Assembly (NCBI RefSeq): GCF_026342355.1
Contig: NZ_JAPEMV010000008.1
Span: 62,001 to 126,000, forward strand
Direction: 5' to 3'
DNA length: 64,000 nt
From: Streptomyces sp. NBC_00249
GTDB taxonomy: Bacteria > Actinomycetota > Actinomycetes > Streptomycetales > Streptomycetaceae
Shown here: positions 16,499 through 25,058 of the stretch, in pieces
Layout: every line of letters starts with the position of its first letter
How positions within the stretch are numbered: position 1 is the stretch's first letter
The notes under the pieces: model-generated
Seen by the model: only the letters and a program-made list of their open reading frames with translations
What the model was told of the DNA's origin: nothing
Databases searched by the model: none
Program-made: the position numbers and the translations under genes

Positions 16499-17269
16499 TC
16501 AACGGCCGGTCAGGTACTTCACCGTCAGGCCCGCCGTCCAGCCCCCGTCCACGGCCAGTTCGGCGCCCGTCATGTAGCTCGCGGCGTCCGAGAGGAGGAA
16601 GGCGACAGCGGCGGCTATCTCCTCGGGGACTCCGACGCGGCCCAGCGGGGCTCCGGGGTAGTTGCCCTCGCCCGCCTGGATGCCGATCGGGGCGGTCATC
16701 GGGGTCAGCGTCATGCCCGGGTGGACGGAGTTGACCCGGATCCCCGCCTCGGCGAGCTCGACCGCGCCGATCTTCGACAGGCCGCGCACGCCCCACTTGG
16801 AGGCGCCGTACCCGGCGGTGAGGGCGAGGCCGGTCAGGCCGGCGGCGGAGGAGATGTTGACGACGGAGCCGCCGCCGTTCGCCCGCATCAGCGGGATCGC
16901 GGCCTTGATGCCGATGAACACGCCGACCAGGTTGATCTCCACGACCCGGCGGAAGTGCTCGACGCTCTCGTGCTCCAGGAACTGGCCCGTGGAGATCCCG
17001 GCGTTGTTGACGAGGCCGTCGATCCGGCCGAACTCGGCCACCGCGCAGGCGAGGGCGGCCTCCCAGTCGGCCTCGCTGGTGACGTCGTGCCGCACGAACC
17101 GGGCGGCGTCGCCGAGCTTGGCGGCGGTCTCGGCGCCCTCCGCCTCCAGCACGTCGGTGACGACGACCTTGCCTCCGCCGTCGACGACCGCCTGCGCGGC
17201 CGCCGCGCCCAGGCCGCGGGCTCCACCGGTGATGACGACGACCTTGCCGCTCAGATCCACAACAGCCAC
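16499..17269 (-). CDS. SDR-family oxidoreductase
   Basis: 256 residues from GTG 17269; the frame is open to 17350 but the added residues precede the conserved start VDLSGKVVVITGG, and a GGAG lies just upstream of 17269 (better placed for the GTG at 17260). It is a classical SDR: TGGARGLG for NAD(P), NNAG near residue 87, Ser in NISSAAG, and catalytic YGASK. It resembles glucose-1-dehydrogenase or 3-oxoacyl-ACP reductase types; the substrate is not shown. Same strand as the SanA-like gene upstream, 64 nt away, so possibly cotranscribed. Confidence 0.83.
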   Translation of the reverse strand: MAVVDLSGKVVVITGGARGLGAAAAQAVVDGGGKVVVTDVLEAEGAETAAKLGDAARFVRHDVTSEADWEAALACAVAEFGRIDGLVNNAGISTGQFLEHESVEHFRRVVEINLVGVFIGIKAAIPLMRANGGGSVVNISSAAGLTGLALTAGYGASKWGVRGLSKIGAVELAEAGIRVNSVHPGMTLTPMTAPIGIQAGEGNYPGAPLGRVGVPEEIAAAVAFLLSDAASYMTGAELAVDGGWTAGLTVKYLTGR

Positions 17270-17333
17270 GGCTCCACACCCCTGACGCAGACTCTTCGGT
17301 ATATGACTAATCGGCATACGCCGACGCCGCGCG

Positions 17334-18071
17334 TCAGTCTGCCAGAGCACCCAGCGCCCGCGACACCCCCTCCTCCTTCGGCCCGAGGAAGCGCGGCTCC
17401 GGCTCGAAGACCGCGTCCAGAGCGGCCTTGCCCGCCGCTAAGACCTCGCGGGCTCCGCCGTAGTACCAGGTGGCGTCGTGCGCGTCGTCGACCCCGACCC
17501 CGTACGCGTCGACGCCCGCGGACCGGCACAGGGCCACGGCCCGGTGGATGTGGAACCCCTGGCTGATCAGTACCGCGCGGCGCACCCCGAAGATCTCCCG
17601 GACCCGCACGCAGGAGTCCCAGGTGTCGAAGCCGGCGTAGTCGCTGACGATCCGGTCCTCGGGTATGCCGTGCCCCCTCAGGTACGTCCGCATCGCGCCC
17701 GGCTCGTCGTACTCGCTGCGGCTGTTGTCCCCGGTGACCAGCACCACCTTCACCTTGCCCGCGCGGTACAGCTCCACGGCCGCGTCGAGCCGGTTCGCCA
17801 GGTACGGGGTCGGCCGACCGTTCCACAGCCCCGCGCCGAAGACCACCGCCACCCCGGCGTCGGGCGCCGCGGCCGTGGTCCGCAGCCGGTCGGCGGCCGC
17901 CGCGTGCGTCCACGTCGAGGGCAGCAACGCCAGGACGCACAGCCCCATCACCACCTGCACGGCCCGCCGGCGCGCCCGCACCGTAGCCAACAGCCCCGCC
18001 CCCTGCCGCCCCGCCCGCAGCCGCCCTGCCCGGGCCTGCGCCGGCACCCCCGCCCGCTCGGTCCTGTCCAT
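17334..18071 (-). CDS. SanA/YdcF-like DUF218 membrane protein
   Basis: 245 residues from ATG 18071, with GAGGGG upstream. A basic N-terminus is followed by one membrane helix (RAVQVVMGLCVLALLPSTW) and an extracellular DUF218 domain: VVFGAGLWNGRPTPYLANRL, VLVTGDNSRSEYDEP, and DTWDSCVRVREIFGV...ISQGFHIHRA. Family members such as SanA affect envelope permeability to vancomycin and ElyC affects lipid-carrier metabolism; the reaction is not established. A six-residue longer start (MCDEGDQV) exists but lacks a ribosome site. Confidence 0.8.
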   Translation of the reverse strand: MDRTERAGVPAQARAGRLRAGRQGAGLLATVRARRRAVQVVMGLCVLALLPSTWTHAAAADRLRTTAAAPDAGVAVVFGAGLWNGRPTPYLANRLDAAVELYRAGKVKVVLVTGDNSRSEYDEPGAMRTYLRGHGIPEDRIVSDYAGFDTWDSCVRVREIFGVRRAVLISQGFHIHRAVALCRSAGVDAYGVGVDDAHDATWYYGGAREVLAAGKAALDAVFEPEPRFLGPKEEGVSRALGALAD

Positions 18072-18152
18072 GACCTGATCCCCCTCGTCGCACATGCCTT
18101 TCGCACGGATTGACGAACCACCGCGGCCCCCCAGTTCCGCCCGCCCCGCCTT

Positions 18153-18176
18153 TCACTCGTACGAATGACCGAGTGA
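18153..18176. promoter_or_regulatory. Inverted repeat in divergent spacer
   Basis: TCACTCG and CGAGTGA are separated by 10 nt, in the spacer between the SanA-like gene and the chelatase unit. It could be an operator; no regulator is nearby to assign it. Confidence 0.3.
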
Positions 18177-18230
18177 GCAGGAGGAAAAGACCCGTCACCC
18201 GGCCGCAACGCCCACGCAACCTGGGCCAAG

Positions 18231-18236
18231 CAGGAT
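18231..18236 (+). promoter_or_regulatory. -10-like hexamer CAGGAT before ORF at 18243
   Basis: CAGGAT is 6 nt before the ATG at 18243, supporting that ATG as the original start of the chelatase gene. Confidence 0.35.
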
Positions 18237-18242
18237 CGGTTC

Positions 18243-18385
18243 ATGACGGAGCCGGTGCACCCTCCCGACAGCTTGTCCCTTCCCTTCGGCAGCGCGGCCG
18301 AGCTGCTGACCCGGATCACCGACCAGCTCGGCACCCAGCTCAGCGGCCTGCGCCCGCCACGCGCCCGGCATCACGGAGCCCACCC
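18243..18385 (+). other. Probable out-of-frame N-terminal part of the chelatase
   Basis: From ATG 18243 a frame encodes MTEPVHPPDSLSLPFGSAAE and then LLTRITDQLGTQLSGLRP with strong GC3 bias (nearly every third position G or C) up to about 18355, after which the bias fades. The chelatase frame, which starts at 18386, is offset by one base from it. The best reading is that the chelatase once had this N-terminal extension and a one-base deletion (or two-base insertion) near 18355-18385 split it. Alternatives are a short upstream coupled ORF or a sequencing error. Confidence 0.5.
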
Positions 18386-19117
18386 ATGCAGCCCACCCTC
18401 GTCGCCGTGGCCCACGGCAGCCGCGACCCGCGCGCCCTCCACACCGTCCTCGCCCTGCTCGAACGGGTCCGCGAGCTCCGCCCGCGCCTCGACGTCCGCC
18501 TCGGACACGTCGAGCTGAACGCGCCCCTGCTCGGCGACACCCTGCACGAACTGTCCACGCGGGCACGGGACCCGGAGGCGGTGCTCGTGCCCCTGCTGCT
18601 CGGGCGGGGCACCCACGTCAAACGGGACCTGCCCGCCGCCGCTGCCCGGGCCGCCGGCCTGCGCACCCGGATCGCCGCCCCGCTCGGCCCGCACCCGCTG
18701 CTCGTCGAGGCCCTGTTCGAACGGCTCCTGGAGGCCGGCTGGACCCCGGGCACCGCGGTGGTCCTGGCCGCCGCCGGTTCCCGCGACCCCGACTCCGCCG
18801 CCGACACCCACCACACCGCCGCCCTGCTCTCCGAACGCCTCGGCGGGGTGGCGGTGGTCCCGGGGTACGCCTCGGCGGCCGCGCCCACCACGGCGGACGC
18901 CGTCCGGGCGCTCTCGGCCCGCGGCCACCACCGGATCGCGGTGGCCTCGTACTTCGCCGCGCCGGGCCGCTTCGCCTCCGCGAGCGCCGCCGCCTCGCCG
19001 GGCCCGGCCGCCGCCCCCCTCGGCGCCCACCCGGCGCTGGCCCGCCTCGTCCTCCACCGCTACGACGAGGCCCTGCGGACCGGACGGGCCCAGCCGCTCG
19101 AACTCGCCACCGCGTAA
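18386..19117 (+). CDS. Sirohydrochlorin chelatase, CbiX type
   Basis: 243 residues from ATG 18386 (GGAG at 18374-18377). PTLVAVAHGSRDPRA near the N-terminus holds the metal-binding His, and a second CbiX-like unit starts near residue 125 (VVLAAAGSRDPDSAADTHHTAAL). It should insert Fe(II) into sirohydrochlorin to make siroheme, the cofactor of the NirB encoded 14 kb downstream; cobalt insertion is the alternative. The upstream frame (18243-18385) probably belonged to it. If the gene is read from 18386 the catalytic domain is complete, so it is likely still active. Confidence 0.78.
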   Translation: MQPTLVAVAHGSRDPRALHTVLALLERVRELRPRLDVRLGHVELNAPLLGDTLHELSTRARDPEAVLVPLLLGRGTHVKRDLPAAAARAAGLRTRIAAPLGPHPLLVEALFERLLEAGWTPGTAVVLAAAGSRDPDSAADTHHTAALLSERLGGVAVVPGYASAAAPTTADAVRALSARGHHRIAVASYFAAPGRFASASAAASPGPAAAPLGAHPALARLVLHRYDEALRTGRAQPLELATA

Positions 19118-19161
19118 GGACGGCGTAGGTGCGGATTGCTGGGATTGTCGGTACCTGCGGT

Positions 19162-19167
19162 TAACGT
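19162..19167 (+). promoter_or_regulatory. -10-like hexamer TAACGT before dgt
   Basis: TAACGT lies 6 nt before the dgt ATG with no Shine-Dalgarno. Leaderless geometry. Confidence 0.4.
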
Positions 19168-19173
19168 CTGAGC

Positions 19174-20490
19174 ATGGAAGGCACCGCGCACGCCCCCGCC
19201 TACGACTCCTACGACCCCTCCGCCACCGAGCGGTGGGCCGCCGAGCCCGACAAACGGCCGGGCCGCACCGCCTTCCAGCGCGACCGCGCCCGCGTGCTGC
19301 ACTCCGGCGCGCTGCGCCGCCTCGCGGGCAAGACGCAGGTGGTCACCCCGGGCACCCGCTCCTACGACTGGGACGCGAGCCCCCGCACCCGGCTGACCCA
19401 CTCCCTGGAGTGCGCGCAGGTCGGCCGGGAACTCGGCGCGGCCCTCGGCTGCGACCCGGACCTCGTCGAGGCGGCCTGCCTCTCCCACGACATGGGCCAT
19501 CCGCCCTTCGGCCACAACGGCGAGGAGGCGCTCAACGAGTTCGCCAAGGACTGCGGCGGCTTCGAGGGCAACGCCCAGTCGCTGCGCCTGCTGACCCGCC
19601 TGGAGCCCAAGCGCTTCGTCACCGATCCGGCGAGCGGCGCCCTCGTCAGCGTCGGCCTCAACCTCACCCGCGCCAGCCTGGACGCCGCCACCAAGTACCC
19701 GTGGGCGCGCGGGAACCACCCCACCGACCCCGGCTCGGTGAAGTTCGGCGCCTACGACGACGACCTGCCGGTCTTCGAGTGGCTGCGGCGCGGCGCCCCC
19801 GCCGACCGCAAGTGCTTCGAGGCCCAGGTCATGGACTGGGCGGACGACGTCGCGTACTCGGTGCACGACTTCGAGGACGGCCTGCACGCCGGGCACCTCG
19901 ACCCCAACCTGCTCTTCGCCGAGCCCGAGCGCGCCACCATCTGGCGGGTCGCGATCGGCCGGTACGTGCCCGCCGACACCGATCCCGAGGAACTGCGCGA
20001 GGCGCTGGACCGGCTGATGGAAGAGGACTGGTGGCCGCACGGCTACGACGGCTCGGCGGTGGCCCAGGCCCGCCTGAAGGACGCCACCAGCCAGCTGATC
20101 GGCCGTTTCTGCCTGGCCGCCGAGGGCGCCACCCGGGAGGCGTACGGCTCCGGCCGCCTCACCCGGTACGGCGCCGAGCTGGTGGTCCCCCGCGCCGCGC
20201 GCAACGAGTGCGCCGTCCTGAAGGCCGTCGCCGACCTGTACGTGATGCAGCGCGACGAGCAGGAGCGGCTGCGCGCCGACCAGCGCATCGTCCTGGCCGA
20301 ACTGGCCGAGGCGCTCAGCGCCCGCGCGCCGGAGGGCCTGGACCCGCAGTACCGGGCGATCTTCGACGCGGCGCCCGACGACAGGGCCAGGAAACGTGCG
20401 GTCATCGACCAGATCGCGGCCCTCACCGACGCGGCCGCGCGCTCCCTTCACGCCCGCCTCACCAGACGCGGGCGACGCGCCGAAGGGTGA
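19174..20490 (+). CDS. dgt: Deoxyguanosinetriphosphate triphosphohydrolase
   Basis: 438 residues. HD-domain metal ligands are in RTRLTHSLECAQVGRELG and CLSHDMGHPPFGHNGEEAL (about residues 68-126), with the later Asp in MDWADDVAYSVHDFEDG. It hydrolyses dNTPs to deoxynucleosides and triphosphate in the cytosol and helps control dNTP pools. Next to dnaG, with one flavoprotein gene between, as in other Streptomyces. The N-terminus YDPSATERWAAEPDKR is typical of the actinobacterial dGTPase-like group. Confidence 0.9.
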   Translation: MEGTAHAPAYDSYDPSATERWAAEPDKRPGRTAFQRDRARVLHSGALRRLAGKTQVVTPGTRSYDWDASPRTRLTHSLECAQVGRELGAALGCDPDLVEAACLSHDMGHPPFGHNGEEALNEFAKDCGGFEGNAQSLRLLTRLEPKRFVTDPASGALVSVGLNLTRASLDAATKYPWARGNHPTDPGSVKFGAYDDDLPVFEWLRRGAPADRKCFEAQVMDWADDVAYSVHDFEDGLHAGHLDPNLLFAEPERATIWRVAIGRYVPADTDPEELREALDRLMEEDWWPHGYDGSAVAQARLKDATSQLIGRFCLAAEGATREAYGSGRLTRYGAELVVPRAARNECAVLKAVADLYVMQRDEQERLRADQRIVLAELAEALSARAPEGLDPQYRAIFDAAPDDRARKRAVIDQIAALTDAAARSLHARLTRRGRRAEG

Positions 20491-20538
20491 GCCGATCGGG
20501 CCATTCCCCCTTCACGCGGCAGGCTGGGTGCGGGACGC

Positions 20539-20558
20539 TCGCATGTGGTCGCATGTGA
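20539..20558 (+). repeat. Tandem 10-bp direct repeat
   Basis: TCGCATGTGG is followed at once by TCGCATGTGA, 26 nt before the flavoprotein start. A regulator could bind it; nothing else supports that. Confidence 0.35.
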
Positions 20559-20583
20559 CGCAGAGGTTATGAGGAGGCATCAG

Positions 20584-21858
20584 GTGGTCGACGCACACCA
20601 GACGTTCATCATCGTCGGCGCGGGACTGGCCGGGGCCAAGGCGGCGGAGACGCTGCGGTCCGAGGGGTTCACGGGCCGGGTGATCCTGATCGGCGACGAG
20701 CGCGACCATCCGTACGAACGCCCCCCGCTGTCCAAGGGCTTCCTCGTGGGCAAGGACGAGCGGGACAGCGTCTTCGTGCACGAACCCTCCTGGTACGCGA
20801 GCGCCGACATCGAGCTGCACCTGGGCCAGCCGGCGGTCCACCTGGACCGGGCGGCCAAGACGGTGCGCCTGGGCGACGGCGCCCTGCTCCACTACGACCG
20901 GCTGCTGCTGGCCACCGGGTCCGAGCCGCGGCGCCTGGACATCCCCGGCACCGGCCTGGCCGGGGTGCACCACCTGCGCCGGCTCGCGCACGCCGAGCTG
21001 CTGCGCAAGGCACTGGTCTCCCTCGGCCGGGACAACGGCCACCTGCTGATCGCGGGCGCGGGCTGGATCGGCCTGGAGGTCGCGGCGGCGGCGCGCGGCT
21101 ACGGCGCCGAGGTCACCGTCGTCGAGCCGTTGGCCACCCCGCTGCACGCGGTGCTCGGCCCGGAGATCGGCCGGCTCTTCGCCGACCTGCACACCGAGCA
21201 CGGGGTGCGCTTCCACTTCGGGGCGCGGCTGACCGAGATCGTCGGCCACGACGGCATGGTGCTGGCGGCCCGTACGGACGACGGGGAGGAGCACCCGGCG
21301 CACGCGGTGCTCGCGGCGGTCGGCGCCGCGCCGCGGACCGCGCTGGCCGAGGCCTCCGGGCTGGCACTGGTCGACCGGGAGCACGGCGGCGGGATCGCCG
21401 TCGACGCCTCGCTGCGCACCTCGGACCCGGACGTCTTCGCCGCCGGTGACGTGGCGGCCGCGCACCACCCGCTGCTCGGGACCCGGCTCCGGGTGGAGCA
21501 CTGGGCCAACGCCCTCAACGGCGGCCCGGCCGCCGCGCGGGCGATGCTGGGGCAGGAGGTCAGCTACGACCGGGTGCCGTACTTCTTCTCCGACCAGTAC
21601 GACGTGGGTCTGGAGTACTCGGGGTACGCCCCCGCCGGCGGCTACGACCAGGTGCTGATCCGCGGGGACGTGGGCAAGCGCGAGTTCATCGCCTTCTGGC
21701 TGTCGGACGGCCGCGTGCTGGCCGGGATGAACGTGAACGTGTGGGACGTCACCGAGCACATCCAGGCCCTGATCAGGTCGAAGACGCCGGTGGACCGCGA
21801 AAAACTGGCGGACCCGTCTGTTCCGCTCTCGGTGCTGGTACCGGCGGAGGGGGCCTGA
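20584..21858 (+). CDS. Ferredoxin/rubredoxin reductase-like FAD oxidoreductase
   Basis: 424 residues from GTG 20584, with GAGGAGG at 20571-20577; earlier in-frame starts lack such a site. FIIVGAGLAGAKAAETLR binds FAD, LIAGAGWIGLEVAAAAR binds NAD(P)H, and DVFAAGDVA closes the FAD site. The YERPPLSKGFL motif and C-terminal reductase domain place it with ferredoxin and rhodocoxin reductases that feed electrons to P450 or Rieske partners. No ferredoxin or P450 gene is in the window. Lies between dgt and dnaG on the same strand. Confidence 0.83.
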   Translation: MVDAHQTFIIVGAGLAGAKAAETLRSEGFTGRVILIGDERDHPYERPPLSKGFLVGKDERDSVFVHEPSWYASADIELHLGQPAVHLDRAAKTVRLGDGALLHYDRLLLATGSEPRRLDIPGTGLAGVHHLRRLAHAELLRKALVSLGRDNGHLLIAGAGWIGLEVAAAARGYGAEVTVVEPLATPLHAVLGPEIGRLFADLHTEHGVRFHFGARLTEIVGHDGMVLAARTDDGEEHPAHAVLAAVGAAPRTALAEASGLALVDREHGGGIAVDASLRTSDPDVFAAGDVAAAHHPLLGTRLRVEHWANALNGGPAAARAMLGQEVSYDRVPYFFSDQYDVGLEYSGYAPAGGYDQVLIRGDVGKREFIAFWLSDGRVLAGMNVNVWDVTEHIQALIRSKTPVDREKLADPSVPLSVLVPAEGA

Positions 21859-21880
21859 CGGGTTTGTCGGCGCCCGGCCG

Positions 21881-21886
21881 TAGACT
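21881..21886 (+). promoter_or_regulatory. -10-like hexamer TAGACT before dnaG
   Basis: TAGACT lies 6 nt before the dnaG GTG and there is no Shine-Dalgarno. This is the best match in the window to the TANNNT Streptomyces -10 in leaderless position. Confidence 0.5.
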
Positions 21887-21892
21887 TCACGC

Positions 21893-23794
21893 GTGGCAGG
21901 ACGGATCAACGACGACGACGTGAAGGCGGTACGGGACGCGGTCCCGATCGACGCCGTGGTCTCGGAGTACCTCCAGCTGCGCAACGCCGGCGGCGGCAAC
22001 CTCAAGGGCCTCTGCCCCTTCCACGACGAGAAGTCCCCGTCCTTCCAGGTCAGTCCCAGCAAGGGCTTCTACCACTGCTTCGGCTGCCAGGCGGGCGGGG
22101 ACACCCTCGACTTCATCATGAAGATCGACCACCTCTCCTTCTCGGAGGCGGTCGAGCGGCTGGCCGGCCAGGCCGGCATCACCCTGCGGTACGAGGAGGG
22201 CGGCTACACCGCCGGCACCAGCGGCCGCGGCGAGCGGATCCGCCTGGTCGAGGCGCACAAGGCCGCCGCCCAGTTCTACGTCGACCAGCTCGGCAGCCCC
22301 GAGGCGGAGATCGGCCGCAAGTTCCTGGCGGAACGCGGCTTCGACCAGGCCGCGGCCACGCACTTCAGCGTGGGCTACAGCCCGGCCGGCTGGGACCACC
22401 TGACCCGCTTCCTGCGCGGCAAGGGCTTCAGCGACAAGGAACTGATCACCTCCGGTCTCTCCCAGGACAGCCGCAGCGGCAAGCCCATCGACCGCTTCCG
22501 CGGCCGGCTGATGTGGCCGATCCGCGACATCAGCGGCGAGGTCGTCGGCTTCGGCGCGCGCAAGCTGCGCGACGACGACAACGGCCCCAAGTACCTGAAC
22601 ACCCCCGAGACCGCGATCTACAAGAAGTCCCAGGTCCTGTACGGCATCGACCTGGCCAAGAAGGAGATCGCGAAGACCTCCCGGGCGGTCGTCGTCGAGG
22701 GCTACACGGACGTCATGGCCTGCCACATGGCCGGGGTCACCACCGCCATCGCCACCTGTGGCACGGCCTTCGGCGGGGACCACATCAAGATCCTGCGCCG
22801 GCTGCTCATGGACAACGCCACCGCCGAGGTGATCTTCACCTTCGACGGGGACGCCGCAGGGCAGAAGGCGGCGCTGCGGGCCTTCGAGGACGACCAGAAG
22901 TTCGCCGCGGAGACCTCCATCACCATCGCCCCGGGCGGGATGGACCCCTGTGACCTGCGGCTCGCCCAGGGCGACGCGGCCGTCTCGGGGCTGGTGGAGT
23001 CCCGCACCCCGCTGTTCGAGTTCGCGCTGCGGCACATCGTCTCCCGGCACAACCTGGAGAACCCGGCGGGCCGCGCCGCCGCACTGGCCGAGGCCGCGCC
23101 GGTCGTCGCGAGCATCAAGGACCTCTCGATCCAGCACGAGTCGGCGGTCCAGCTGGCGGGGATGCTGGGCATCCTCGACGAGCCGTTCGTCGTCAAGCGG
23201 GTCGCGCAACTGGCGCGGTGGGCCCGGGAGCGCGGCAGCCAGCCGCAGCAGCAGGGCCGGGGCCGCCCCCAGGAGGCACCCCCCGCCGCCACGCCGTCGC
23301 CCGTCGGCGGCGGACCCGCCCTGAACCTGCGCAGCCCCGCCCACCGCACCGAGCGGGAGCTGCTCAAGCTGGCGCTCCAGCGGCCCGCGCTGGTCTCCCC
23401 CGCCTTCGACGCGTACGGGATGGACGAGTTCACCGCCCCGCCCTACGCCGCGGTCCGCCAGGCCATCCTGGACGCGGGCGGCGCCTCGCAGGCCGGCGAC
23501 GACTACGTGGCCCGGGTCCGCGACGCCGCCCCGAACGACACCGTCCGCGCGATGGTCACGGAGCTGGCGGTGGAGGCCATCCACGCCAAGACGGTCGACG
23601 AGATCTACGCCGGGGTCCAGCTGGTCCAGGTCCGCCTGCGTGCCGTCGACCGCCGGGTCCTCGAGATCCAGGGCACCATGACCCGCCTGAGCCCGCAGGC
23701 CCCGCCGGAGCAGCACGCGGCGGTCCAGGAAGAGCTGTGGGTCCTCCAGCAGTACGGCCGGCGCCTGCGCAACCGCGGCGCCGAAGGGCTCTGA
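21893..23794 (+). CDS. dnaG: DNA primase
   Basis: 633 residues. The zinc-binding domain CPFHDEKSPSFQVS...YHCFGCQAGGD is at about residues 39-66, the RNA-polymerase core and TOPRIM domain follow (VVVEGYTDVMACHMAG, FTFDGDAAGQKAA), and a Pro/Gln-rich linker near residue 445 leads to the DnaB-binding C-terminal domain. It makes RNA primers for replication with DnaB helicase. The GTG start is fixed by AGRINDDDVKAVRDAVPI, the conserved N-terminus. The upstream hexamer TAGACT suggests a leaderless transcript from its own promoter, besides readthrough from the flavoprotein gene. Confidence 0.96.
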   Translation: MAGRINDDDVKAVRDAVPIDAVVSEYLQLRNAGGGNLKGLCPFHDEKSPSFQVSPSKGFYHCFGCQAGGDTLDFIMKIDHLSFSEAVERLAGQAGITLRYEEGGYTAGTSGRGERIRLVEAHKAAAQFYVDQLGSPEAEIGRKFLAERGFDQAAATHFSVGYSPAGWDHLTRFLRGKGFSDKELITSGLSQDSRSGKPIDRFRGRLMWPIRDISGEVVGFGARKLRDDDNGPKYLNTPETAIYKKSQVLYGIDLAKKEIAKTSRAVVVEGYTDVMACHMAGVTTAIATCGTAFGGDHIKILRRLLMDNATAEVIFTFDGDAAGQKAALRAFEDDQKFAAETSITIAPGGMDPCDLRLAQGDAAVSGLVESRTPLFEFALRHIVSRHNLENPAGRAAALAEAAPVVASIKDLSIQHESAVQLAGMLGILDEPFVVKRVAQLARWARERGSQPQQQGRGRPQEAPPAATPSPVGGGPALNLRSPAHRTERELLKLALQRPALVSPAFDAYGMDEFTAPPYAAVRQAILDAGGASQAGDDYVARVRDAAPNDTVRAMVTELAVEAIHAKTVDEIYAGVQLVQVRLRAVDRRVLEIQGTMTRLSPQAPPEQHAAVQEELWVLQQYGRRLRNRGAEGL

Positions 23795-23804
23795 CGCACA
23801 CCGC

Positions 23805-24242
23805 CTAGCGGCGCAGCCAGTCGCCGCCCGGGATCTCGGTGCCCGAGCGGGCGAGGCGGTGGGCCAGCGGTGCGGCCGCCAGGTAGACCCACGCGCGGAC
23901 GCGGCTGCCGTCGAGGCGGACGGTCTCGCGCGCGACCCGGTCGTAGACGTTGCCCGGCCGGCCCGGGCCCCGGTACTCCTCCAGCAGGTCCAGCGCGACG
24001 AGCAGTTCCCCGTACGCGTCCGGTGCGGGGGTGATCAGCTCCCCGGCTATGACGGAGCCGGGGCGGTCGACGGCGTACGGGTAGCCGGGCCCGTCGTACA
24101 GGGCGGCGTCCGGCAGCCGGGCGGGTTCCTCGGCCGCGGTACGGCCCCGCAGGAACAGGTCGTGGTTGACCTCGCCGGGCCGCAGCGTCCCGTACACGAA
24201 GAACGGCAGCGCGGCGGATCCTGGCCGATCGGCCGATGTCAC
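23805..24242 (-). CDS. Gamma-glutamylcyclotransferase-like (AIG2/GGCT) protein
   Basis: 145 residues from GTG 24242. FFVYGTLRPGEVNH is the GGCT-fold substrate loop, AVDRPGSVIAGELI and LDLLEEYRGPG (with the catalytic-type Glu) complete the signature. The family removes gamma-glutamyl groups as 5-oxoproline; many bacterial members are uncharacterised. Convergent with dnaG, 10 nt between stops. The start codon overlaps the palindrome GGCCGATCGGCC downstream of it, and no strong ribosome site is seen. Confidence 0.75.
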   Translation of the reverse strand: MTSADRPGSAALPFFVYGTLRPGEVNHDLFLRGRTAAEEPARLPDAALYDGPGYPYAVDRPGSVIAGELITPAPDAYGELLVALDLLEEYRGPGRPGNVYDRVARETVRLDGSRVRAWVYLAAAPLAHRLARSGTEIPGGDWLRR

Positions 24243-24359
24243 GGGGCCCTCCCTCGACTTCTACTGGAACGTCGCAGGGCGGGCCCGCGCGGCCCTTCCT
24301 CCCTGCGCACCACCACGGTACGCACCGCCGTTCCCGACCCCCACGGTGCCGCCCACCCC

Positions 24360-25058
24360 ATGACGCGATCACCCCGCCGCTCCACGGCCGCACTGCTGCT
24401 CTGCGCCACCGCTCTGGCCCTGGGCGGCTGCGCCGCACCCGGCGGGCTCGCCCCGGGCGATGCCGCGCCGCCGGTGTCCGCGCAGCCGCGGCCCCAGGCG
24501 CTCTGGCCCGCCTGGTCCGAGGAGTCCCCGAAGGCGCCCGGCGCGGCGACCGGCACCCGGCAGCCGTCCCCGGCGCCGCTGCGGGACGGGCCCGCGGTGG
24601 GCCCCGGCGGGCTGACGGCGGTGGACGCGCTGGACGTCGTACGGGCCGACCGGCGGATGAGGCAGTTCCTCGGCAAGGGCCGGATCCACGCGCCGGGCGG
24701 GGCCGGGGTCCGGCCGGCCGCCTACCTGGACGTCACCGGTGACGGGAAGAAGGAACTGGTCGTCGCCGCCGACACCGAGACGGGCCGGACCGCGCTCAGC
24801 GTGTACCGGGCCGACGGCGAGCGGATCGTCCCGGTGCTGTTCACCCTCGGGCGGCGGATGGCCGTCGAGTCGCTCGGCGCGGACCTGCTGGTGCGCACCG
24901 CCGCCGACGACGGCTCGGAGCAGGCCGTCCGGTTCCGCTGGGACGGCGAGCGGATGACGGTGGTCAGCGACGAGCGGCGCTGGAACAAGGCCCTCCCGAG
25001 CCCCGCCCCCGAGCCGTCCGGGCAGGCCTCCGCGGCGGACGTGCGGACGGGGCGGTGA
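24360..25058 (+). CDS. Secreted lipoprotein, CseA-like partner of a kinase
   Basis: 232 residues from ATG 24360. A basic N-terminus and hydrophobic stretch end in the lipobox LGGC (Cys near residue 23), so it is a lipid-anchored exported protein. After a Pro/Ala-rich linker the domain has an FG-GAP-like calcium-type segment (AYLDVTGDGKKELVVAADTE). The stop overlaps the start of the sensor kinase at 25055 (GTGA), so the two are coupled. The pairing recalls the lipoprotein CseA that dampens the CseB/CseC cell-envelope stress system; here it may modulate the kinase. Function is inferred from context. Confidence 0.72.
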   Translation: MTRSPRRSTAALLLCATALALGGCAAPGGLAPGDAAPPVSAQPRPQALWPAWSEESPKAPGAATGTRQPSPAPLRDGPAVGPGGLTAVDALDVVRADRRMRQFLGKGRIHAPGGAGVRPAAYLDVTGDGKKELVVAADTETGRTALSVYRADGERIVPVLFTLGRRMAVESLGADLLVRTAADDGSEQAVRFRWDGERMTVVSDERRWNKALPSPAPEPSGQASAADVRTGR

